Below, piece by piece: positions 1 to 5,285 of a DNA stretch of 6,570 nucleotides. Source of the DNA: Candidatus Cloacimonadota bacterium (GTDB lineage: Bacteria > Cloacimonadota > Cloacimonadia > Cloacimonadales > JAOZMQ01); assembly GCA_029934195.1 (NCBI GenBank), contig JAOZMQ010000173.1, positions 1 through 6,570 on the forward strand. Reading direction: 5' to 3'. The position numbers and the translations under genes are program-made. Numbering within the stretch: the first letter of the stretch is position 1; every line of letters begins with the position of its first letter. Under the pieces are notes generated by a model. The model made no database searches, was not told the DNA's origin, and worked only from the letters and a program-made list of their open reading frames with translations.

Positions 1-1979
1 GTTCAGCTGGTGGAATCTGTGGTGGTCTCTATATTACAGATGAAATCGTACCTGGTTATTGGACACTTGGTGGAATAGTACAGAACGAAACCATTTGGGG
101 TGTAGAATTAGCTGTGGCTTGTAATATCTTAGCACCGGCTGCTGCTACAGATTTTGTTGTTACACCTGATCCTAATGGAGGTTTAACTGCTGAACTTGGT
201 TGGTTCAATCCTTCATTAAATGTAAATGGAGAACCACTTACTGAATTGACAGAAATGAATGTTCTTGTTGATGGTGAAGTTGTAGAAACAATTTTGAATC
301 CTACTATTGGCGGATTCGAATCTTATTCTGCAATACTTCCTATAGCTGGAATGCATTTATTCCAAGTTCAAGGAGTTAATTCTTATGATCCTGGTATTCT
401 TGCAGGTCAAAATGTTTGGATTGGAGACGATGTTCCAGCTGCTGTTGAAGAATTAGATCTTCTTCCTACAGGTGGAAATGGAAATCTTTCTTGGATAAAT
501 CCTACTCTTGGCTCACACGGTGGACCTCTTATAGCTCCAATTCTCGGTTATCACATTACTCGTAATGATGGGGCAGTATTTGAAGTAACTGGTCTTACTA
601 CTGTATATGTTGATACAACTATCCCAGCTGTAGATTCTTATAACTATGAAGTCGTTCCTTATAATGCAAGTGGTGATGGCGATGCTGCAACATCTAATAT
701 TGTAATGATTGGACTTGGCGATCTTCTTTTCGGTGATGATTTTGAAAATGGTATTGATGATTGGGAAATGATTGTCAATAGTGGACAAGGTGAATGGGTA
801 ACATATTCAGAACCATATCCAAATGGTTATACCATGCCTGCTACATCAATGGGTTCAACAGTTATTTCTGCTGACTCAGATGAAACTGGTTCTGGTACAA
901 CTACAGATTGTACTTTGAGACTTGCTTCTCCTCTTGATTGTTCAGATTGTGAATCCGTTGCTATTATGTTTGATAACGACTGGAATGCAATTGCTGATGA
1001 TGATTTCTGTTATGTAAATGTAAGTGTAGATGGAACTACATGGGAAAATGTACTTACATTTGATGGTACAGATGTTCGTAATACAACAGAATTAATTGAT
1101 GTTACAGAATTTGTTGCCGGTGAATCACAAGTTTGGATTGAATTCCATTCTGTACAACCAGGTTGGGATTGGTGGTGGACCATTGATAATGTTGGTGTTT
1201 ATGCACAAGGTGGTGGAAATCCTCCTGTAGCTTATGGTGATGTTGATGATAATGGAGATATTCAAGCTTTAGATGCTGCCTTGACACTTCAAGCAGCAGT
1301 AGGTCTTTTAACATTTGAACCTTGGCAAATAGAACGTGCTGATGTTGACTTGAATGGTGTTGTTCAAGCTATTGATGCGTCACTTATTCTTCAATATGTA
1401 GTAGGCCTTATTCCAGAATTACCTTGGACTACAAGAAGTAATATCAACGCTGATGTAAAAGTTACTATTGAAGGTAATGAACTTGTATTTACAACAACCG
1501 GTGATCTTTATGGTTTCCAAGTAAATGCAAATGATATGGAATTTAGTAATATAGAATCTAATTTACTTTTTGCTCAAAAAGATAATGCAATAGCTATAGC
1601 TTCTGCTGAAGCTTTAACTGGTGAATTCCTCAGAATTCCATTCAATTCAATCGGCGAGGATGCTAATCTTGAAATGATTATTAATACTGAAATAGTTAAG
1701 ATCTCTCTAAATGGTGCTCCTGTTATTTCCTTTACAGGTCAATATCCAAATCCATTTAACCCTGTTTGCTATTTTGGAATCAATTCAAATAAAGAAGCTA
1801 ATGCACAAATTAATATTTATAATATTAAAGGTGCAAAAGTTGCAACTCTTAATGAGAAAATAGTTATCGGTCAAAATAATTTAAAATGGAATGCTGTTAA
1901 TAAAGCTTCCGGTGTTTATTTCTACAAAATTAATGTAGAAGGAAATATTTCATCAGGTAAAATGCTACTTTTGAAATAG
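1..1979 (+). CDS. Secreted multidomain surface protein with dockerin and T9SS sorting domain (5' partial)
   Basis: The frame is open from the left edge (first full codon at 3) to TAG at 1977-1979, giving 658 visible residues. GTG at 114 is an internal valine, since the same protein style continues before it. Seen in order: residues 1-43, an unrecognised end of a preceding domain; about 44-140 and 142-237, two fibronectin-III-like beta domains; about 240-403, a jelly-roll domain like the choice-of-anchor J / cleaved-adhesin family, starting FGDDFENG and ending WWWTIDNVGVYA; about 412-476, a dockerin with two calcium loops (DVDDNGD..ALD and DVDLNGV..AID); about 480-575, a beta-rich stretch that may be a degenerate cohesin-like domain; and 577-658, a T9SS type A sorting domain with YPNPFNP at 581-587 and terminal KMLLLK. 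In known families such proteins cross the outer membrane by type IX secretion and are anchored or released outside. The dockerin suggests binding to a cohesin partner or calcium-stabilised folding. No enzymatic domain is visible; one could lie upstream. Domain calls are by eye; the sorting domain and dockerin are the surest. Confidence 0.93.
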   Translation, partial: SAGGICGGLYITDEIVPGYWTLGGIVQNETIWGVELAVACNILAPAAATDFVVTPDPNGGLTAELGWFNPSLNVNGEPLTELTEMNVLVDGEVVETILNPTIGGFESYSAILPIAGMHLFQVQGVNSYDPGILAGQNVWIGDDVPAAVEELDLLPTGGNGNLSWINPTLGSHGGPLIAPILGYHITRNDGAVFEVTGLTTVYVDTTIPAVDSYNYEVVPYNASGDGDAATSNIVMIGLGDLLFGDDFENGIDDWEMIVNSGQGEWVTYSEPYPNGYTMPATSMGSTVISADSDETGSGTTTDCTLRLASPLDCSDCESVAIMFDNDWNAIADDDFCYVNVSVDGTTWENVLTFDGTDVRNTTELIDVTEFVAGESQVWIEFHSVQPGWDWWWTIDNVGVYAQGGGNPPVAYGDVDDNGDIQALDAALTLQAAVGLLTFEPWQIERADVDLNGVVQAIDASLILQYVVGLIPELPWTTRSNINADVKVTIEGNELVFTTTGDLYGFQVNANDMEFSNIESNLLFAQKDNAIAIASAEALTGEFLRIPFNSIGEDANLEMIINTEIVKISLNGAPVISFTGQYPNPFNPVCYFGINSNKEANAQINIYNIKGAKVATLNEKIVIGQNNLKWNAVNKASGVYFYKINVEGNISSGKMLLLK

Positions 1980-1995
1980 TTTTTTAAAAAATGTC

Positions 1996-2027
1996 AAAAA
2001 GGAGAGTTTCGGCTCTCCTTTTTTTTT
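1996..2027 (+). terminator. Intrinsic terminator after the surface protein gene
   Basis: The arms AAAAAGGAGAG (1996-2006) and CTCTCCTTTTT (2013-2023) pair perfectly over 11 bp and are followed by more T (T run 2019-2027). The loop TTTCGG can close further by a U-G pair around a UUCG tetraloop (2008-2011). It lies 16 bases past the stop codon at 1979, the expected place for Rho-independent termination. The A run on the left gives some bidirectional character, but no minus-strand gene ends here. Confidence 0.92.
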
Positions 2028-2122
2028 GCAATTTTTCTCAATTATGGAATAAACAATTAAATTCTTTACATTAAGGTAGAATAATAAATTTTTGAATTTA
2101 ATGATTATTAAGCGAGGAACCA

Positions 2123-4576
2123 ATGTTTATAAATAAAAGTGAAAAAATAGCTATCTCTTGGCATAAAGAAAATATATCTTATAACGAATTATTAAATAAA
2201 ATTTATCAATATTCTGAATTAATTGCAGTGAAAGACAGTAAAATTGTTATTTTTTCTGAAAATAGACCAGAATGGATTTTTGCTTTTTATTCAATATGGA
2301 AAAACAATTGTATAGTTGTTCCAATTGATTTTATGTCAACAAGTGATGAGATTTCCTATATACTTAACGATTGTTTACCGAAAGTAATTTTTTGTTCTCA
2401 ATCTAAATTATCTGTTATGGAAAAGGCACTCGAAAGTGTAAAATATACTCCACAAATAATTCAAATTGAGAATATTGAAAAGAAGTCTTTGAAATATGAA
2501 ACTGTGGATTTGTCAGTTTTAGATACAAAAAAAACAGCTGTTATTATTTATACTTCAGGAACTACAGGAAGTCCAAAAGGAGTAATGTTATCTTTTGATA
2601 ATCTTATAGCAAACATTGTTGCTGTCTCAAAAGGTGTGAAAATTTATTCTTCTGCTGAAAGAGTTATGATTCTATTGCCCCTACATCATATTTTCCCTCT
2701 ATTGGGTACAATGATTGCACCTCTTATGGTTGGAGCAAAAGTAGCAATTTCCCCTTCTATGAAATCAGAAGATATTCTTACAACTCTCAGTGATAATAAA
2801 ATTACAATTCTAATTGGAGTTCCAAGATTATATACTATGATTAGAAAGGGGATAATGGGAAAAATCAATAAGAAAAAAGTTGCTTTAAAATTGTTTCTGA
2901 TTGCTCAATCTCTTAATTCTCGCTTATTCTCAAAACTTATTTTCAAAAGCGTTCATAAAAAATTTGGTGGACATTTAAAATATCTTGTTTGCGGTGGTGC
3001 TGCCATTGATCCTTTTGTAGCTAAAGATTATAAGACTCTTGGGTTTGAAATGCTCGAAGGATACGGAATGACTGAATCTTCTCCAATGATAACTTTTACG
3101 CGACCCGGAAATGTAGTTATCGGGTCAGCTGGGCAAGCGGTTCCTTCTGTGAAAATGGAAATTAGAGATGGCGAGATTGTAGCATCGGGACCAAATATTA
3201 TGCAAGGATACTTTAATCGACCAGATGAAACAAAAGAAGTTTTAAAAAATGGATGGTTATATACTGGTGATTTAGGCAGAATTGATGCAAAAGGTTGCTT
3301 GTTTGTGACAGGTAGAAAAAAAGAAATAATTGTTCTCTCAAATGGTAAAAATATAAACCCTGTTGAATTAGAATTTAAAATTGCAAGTATGACAGATTAT
3401 ATTCGAGAAATTGCAGTTTTTCATCATGATGAGATTTTACAGGCTGTTATCTTTCCTGATTTACAAGCACTTCAACAGGATGGGATCTCTGATTATAAGA
3501 CTTATATTCGGAAACATATTATTAATTTTTTCAATAATTCGGTTTCAGCTTATAAAAAAATAATGAAAATTACTTTTGTTAATGAAGAACTTCCTAAAAC
3601 TCGACTTGAAAAAGTACGCCGTTTTTTATTACCGGAGCTTGTAGATAAGATTGAAGAAATAAAAAATGATGAGAATATAGACGAGTTTGAGGAATTTACT
3701 TTAATTAGGGATTTTCTTAAAGAGCAGAAAGAACGAGATATTTATCCTCAAGATCATTTAGAAATAGATGTTGCTTTAGATTCTCTTGATAAAATAAGTC
3801 TAATTACTTTTATTAAATCAACCTTTGGTATTGATATGAAAGAAGAACAGATTATGTTTCATCAAACAGTGCTGAATTTGAGTAAATTTATTGAGGAAAA
3901 AAAGGAGAAAATCTCAATAGAAACAGTAAATTGGACTAATATTTTGAAGGAAAAAGTAAAACTAAAACTACCTTCTACTTGGATCACAAATAATATTATA
4001 AAAAATCTATCATTTTTCTTATTTAAAACATATTTCAGGTTTTCAGGTGAAGGGATATCAAATCTTCCACAATCTCCTTTTATAATTGTTCCAAATCATC
4101 AAAGTTTTTTTGATGGTTTATTTGTGGCATCATTGTTAAAAAACAAATTGATGAAAAATACATATTTTTATGCAAAAAAAAAGCACATAAAGAATAAGTT
4201 TGTTAAATTTATTGCTGATACAAATAATGTAGTAGTAATTGATATTGAAAAAAATGTTAAAGAATCTATTCAAAAATTAGCAGAAATTTTAAGAACAGGC
4301 AGAAATATAATAATTTTTCCAGAAGGGACAAGATCAAAAGATGGTAAATTGGGAGATTTTAAAAAGACTTTTGCGATTTTAAGTTTAGAGTTGAATGTTC
4401 CAATTGTACCTGTTACAATTAATGGAGCTTTTGCAGTTCTTCCAAAAGGTTCAAAATTTCCAATTCCATTTAAGAAAATTTCTGTGATTTTTCATAGACC
4501 AATATTTCCACAAAATCATACTTATGAATCTTTGAAGAGAATCGTTCAAGAAAAAGTTTCATCATATTTAGAATAA
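2123..4576 (+). CDS. Fused long-chain acyl-CoA/acyl-ACP synthetase, acyl carrier domain and PlsC-type acyltransferase
   Basis: 817 residues. The ATG at 2123 has a Shine-Dalgarno GAGGA (2114-2118) at good spacing. Residues 1 to about 506 form an AMP-binding (ANL) enzyme of the long-chain fatty-acid ligase type: P-loop YTSGTTGSPKG 143-153, GYGMTESSP 313-321, YTGDLGR 380-386, hinge GRKKE 397-401, and the C-terminal lysine in PKTRLEKVRR (K497). Residues about 520-595 form an acyl-carrier-like domain with the phosphopantetheine serine in ALDSLDKISLI (S554). Residues about 625-815 form a PlsC/LPLAT acyltransferase: NHQSFFD (H659, D664; the HX4D motif), FPEGTRS 732-738, and VPIVPV 759-764. All key residues are present, so each part should be active. 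The likely role is to activate free fatty acid with ATP, load it on the carrier arm (or on ACP/CoA) and transfer it to a lysophospholipid or glycerol-phosphate acceptor at the inner membrane. This resembles E. coli Aas, but Aas has PlsC first and the ligase last. Acceptor and chain length cannot be read from sequence. The gene stands alone after a terminator. Confidence 0.95.
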   Translation: MFINKSEKIAISWHKENISYNELLNKIYQYSELIAVKDSKIVIFSENRPEWIFAFYSIWKNNCIVVPIDFMSTSDEISYILNDCLPKVIFCSQSKLSVMEKALESVKYTPQIIQIENIEKKSLKYETVDLSVLDTKKTAVIIYTSGTTGSPKGVMLSFDNLIANIVAVSKGVKIYSSAERVMILLPLHHIFPLLGTMIAPLMVGAKVAISPSMKSEDILTTLSDNKITILIGVPRLYTMIRKGIMGKINKKKVALKLFLIAQSLNSRLFSKLIFKSVHKKFGGHLKYLVCGGAAIDPFVAKDYKTLGFEMLEGYGMTESSPMITFTRPGNVVIGSAGQAVPSVKMEIRDGEIVASGPNIMQGYFNRPDETKEVLKNGWLYTGDLGRIDAKGCLFVTGRKKEIIVLSNGKNINPVELEFKIASMTDYIREIAVFHHDEILQAVIFPDLQALQQDGISDYKTYIRKHIINFFNNSVSAYKKIMKITFVNEELPKTRLEKVRRFLLPELVDKIEEIKNDENIDEFEEFTLIRDFLKEQKERDIYPQDHLEIDVALDSLDKISLITFIKSTFGIDMKEEQIMFHQTVLNLSKFIEEKKEKISIETVNWTNILKEKVKLKLPSTWITNNIIKNLSFFLFKTYFRFSGEGISNLPQSPFIIVPNHQSFFDGLFVASLLKNKLMKNTYFYAKKKHIKNKFVKFIADTNNVVVIDIEKNVKESIQKLAEILRTGRNIIIFPEGTRSKDGKLGDFKKTFAILSLELNVPIVPVTINGAFAVLPKGSKFPIPFKKISVIFHRPIFPQNHTYESLKRIVQEKVSSYLE

Positions 4577-4647
4577 TTAGGTAGTATCTGAAAGAAAAGG
4601 AATTTTTTAACAATGAAAAACAGAAGTTCTTGAAGAAATATTAATTG
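4577..4647. other. Intergenic stretch with no recognisable gene
   Basis: AT-rich spacer after the acyltransferase fusion. A seven-base imperfect dyad (TTCTTGAAGAA, 4627-4637) is too short to call. A six-codon ORF starts at ATG 4613 and ends at TGA. No convincing terminator for the upstream gene is visible before the hairpin cluster that follows. Confidence 0.6.
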
Positions 4648-4745
4648 GGAAAATATTTATTTTCCACCTTCATAGAAGCGATATCTTTGTATCTCAATGC
4701 GTTAGCGTTGGGTAAAGAAAAAAGAGAACTAAGCTACAGAGTAGC
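4648..4745. other. Tandem hairpin cluster (five short stem-loops in 98 bases), possible intergenic repeat element
   Basis: Five stem-loops follow each other: GGAAAAT/ATTTTCC (4648-4665, loop ATTT); CTTC/GAAG (4668-4678, loop ATA); GATAT/GTATC (4680-4693, loop CTTT, one T-G pair); CAATGC/GCGTTG (4695-4710, loop GTTA, one T-G pair); and GCTAC/GTAGC (4733-4745, loop AGA). The first four are separated by only one or two bases. The fourth and fifth are separated by a purine-rich linker (4711-4732). The wobble pairs fall as G-U on the plus strand and as A-C mismatches on the minus, so if it folds as RNA the plus strand is favoured. There is no ORF. It could be a copy of a dispersed palindromic repeat, an mRNA 3' end structure for the acyltransferase gene, or a small RNA. 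Only one copy is in this window, so repetition is inferred from style. Confidence 0.5.
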
Positions 4746-4748
4746 GAG

Positions 4749-4780
4749 AAAAAAAAGAAAATTAGAAAAAGTTAGTTTTC
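4749..4780 (-). terminator. Weak candidate terminator for the small minus-strand gene
   Basis: On the minus strand, GAAAA (4780-4776) can pair with TTTTC (4761-4757) around a loop, with two more A-T pairs inside after a mismatch. A run of eight T (4756-4749, A on the plus strand) follows directly. It starts about 31 bases past the stop codon of the minus-strand gene. The stem is nearly all A-T, so it would be weak. The GCTAC/GTAGC hairpin at 4733-4745, followed on the minus strand by a T-rich run, could help. Confidence 0.28.
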
Positions 4781-4811
4781 GTTCAGATTGTTCAAGGAAG
4801 TAAGATTGCTT

Positions 4812-5012
4812 TTAACTTATTGCTTCAATCAATAATAGTATTCCTTCTGCATTGTGTCTTAGTTCTTTTTTGGCGATTTCCATTTTTCTTTTTGAAGCTT
4901 TGCCTTTGTTAATATGTGATCTCAGATCTTGCAAGACTTCCATTATTTCTATTGTATGTTGTCCAATGACTTCTAAAAATGCTTGATCTATTTTTTCCAA
5001 AATGTACCTCAT
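4812..5012 (-). CDS. Small helical protein of unknown function (66 aa)
   Basis: The ORF runs from ATG (5012-5010) to TAA (4814-4812) on the minus strand; an in-frame TAA seven bases before the ATG limits it. The protein is charged, has no signal peptide or membrane segment, and reads as two or three amphipathic helices: about 4-31 (LEKIDQAF..VLQDL), a basic turn KGKASKRK, then MEIAKKELRHNAEGILLLIEAIS. It contains no Pro, no Cys and no known motif. Its mix of Ala, Gly, Gln, His and Arg is unlike the Lys-Asn-Ile-Phe look of chance ORFs in AT-rich DNA, and 66 codons without a stop is uncommon here. Start: nothing like a Shine-Dalgarno lies before the ATG, but GAGG (5010-5007) lies six bases before an in-frame TTG at 5000-4998, so the true protein may be 62 residues. 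It is flanked by plus-strand genes on both sides. I do not recognise a family. It may be a helical-bundle adaptor, but that is a guess. Confidence 0.6.
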   Translation of the reverse strand: MRYILEKIDQAFLEVIGQHTIEIMEVLQDLRSHINKGKASKRKMEIAKKELRHNAEGILLLIEAIS

Positions 5013-5056
5013 TATTTTTTATTAATGCAAAAACAGAAATTTAGTATTTTATAGCA

Positions 5057-5096
5057 ACTCTTTTTTTTTCTTTGTTCTATAGATATTAAAAAGAGT
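5057..5096. repeat. Perfect 9-bp inverted repeat between the divergent genes
   Basis: ACTCTTTTT (5057-5065) and AAAAAGAGT (5088-5096) are exact reverse complements separated by 22 bases. The right arm touches the TATAAT box at 5096-5101. The site lies between the start of the minus-strand small gene and the start of the plus-strand membrane protein, where an operator or shared control site could sit. The arms are A/T-rich, so chance is a real alternative. Confidence 0.35.
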
Positions 5097-5101
5097 ATAA
5101 T
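5072..5101 (+). promoter_or_regulatory. Candidate promoter (distal) for the membrane protein gene
   Basis: A perfect -10 box TATAAT (5096-5101) has a weak -35 TTGTTC (5072-5077) 18 bases upstream. Transcription would start near 5108, giving an untranslated leader of about 180 bases. In AT-rich DNA such boxes arise by chance, and sigma factors of Bacteroidota-like bacteria often use other motifs, so this is tentative. Confidence 0.35.
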
Positions 5102-5119
5102 TTCCAAATATTGTTGGAA
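5102..5119. repeat. Perfect palindrome next to the distal -10 box
   Basis: TTCCAA (5102-5107) and TTGGAA (5114-5119) are exact reverse complements around six bases. The palindrome begins right after TATAAT (5096-5101), so it would cover the transcription start. It could be a repressor operator or the first hairpin of the leader RNA. Confidence 0.4.
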
Positions 5120-5181
5120 TATGAACAGTTTAATTTATCAAAGAATTTTTTAATATTCTAAACATAATGGAATAAAAGAGA

Positions 5182-5235
5182 TATCTACCTGTGCCTGTAC
5201 TCAAGTAAAGGCGAGAGATAGTGCAAACAGATGGT
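5182..5235 (+). promoter_or_regulatory. Possible structured leader RNA element upstream of the membrane protein gene
   Basis: Bases 5187-5235 are about 47% G+C (23 of 49) inside very AT-rich flanks. An inner hairpin pairs GCCT (5193-5196) with AGGC (5209-5212) and TAC (5198-5200) with GTA (5205-5207) around loop TCAA, with one G-A mismatch. An outer stem pairs TATCT (5182-5186) with AGATA (5216-5220). CTGT (5189-5192) can also pair with ACAG (5227-5230), which would cross the outer stem, making a pseudoknot or an alternative fold. It sits 50-100 bases before the start codon, where riboswitches or protein-binding leaders lie. I compared it from memory with common riboswitch cores (c-di-GMP, SAM, TPP, preQ1, fluoride, THF) and saw no match. 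Confidence 0.35.
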
Positions 5236-5246
5236 TTAAGTTTTTT

Positions 5247-5252
5247 TATAAT
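5247..5252 (+). promoter_or_regulatory. Candidate proximal -10 box
   Basis: A second perfect TATAAT, extended to TATAATTG (5247-5254). This is close to the Bacteroidota -7 consensus TAnnTTTG (seven of eight positions). The upstream partner is poor: CAAACA at 5224-5229 matches TTGACA at three of six positions, and no TTTG lies at the -33 spot. If used, the leader would be only about 27 bases and the folded island would be promoter DNA, not RNA. Confidence 0.28.
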
Positions 5253-5285
5253 TGTATATCCTGTAATACAAAAGGAGTTTTATTC

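Noticed and set aside
114..116. GTG as the start codon of the surface protein
   Set aside because: The same frame is open back to position 3 with protein of the same style, there is no ribosome site, and the protein needs an upstream export signal. It is an internal valine.
513..788. Minus-strand ORF of 91 residues
   Set aside because: Antisense to the fibronectin-like and jelly-roll coding region; composition is a by-product of the sense codons.
1102..1314. Minus-strand ORF of 70 residues, rich in His and Gln
   Set aside because: Antisense to the jelly-roll and dockerin coding region; the His/Gln runs mirror the sense-strand codons.
2065..2094. TTTACA as a -35 box for the acyltransferase fusion gene
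   Set aside because: No -10 box at 16-18 bases, and no good TAnnTTTG motif; in this AT-rich spacer the match is not enough for a promoter call, although a promoter must lie somewhere in 2028-2113.
2686..2868. Minus-strand ORF of 60 residues
   Set aside because: Antisense to the AMP-binding domain with no independent start signal.
4613..4633. Short ORF ATG-AAA-AAC-AGA-AGT-TCT-TGA after an AGGA
   Set aside because: Only six codons, and the AGGA is 12 bases from the ATG, too far for a good ribosome site.
4648..4745. CRISPR array
   Set aside because: The hairpins differ in sequence, there is no repeated unit and there are no spacers.
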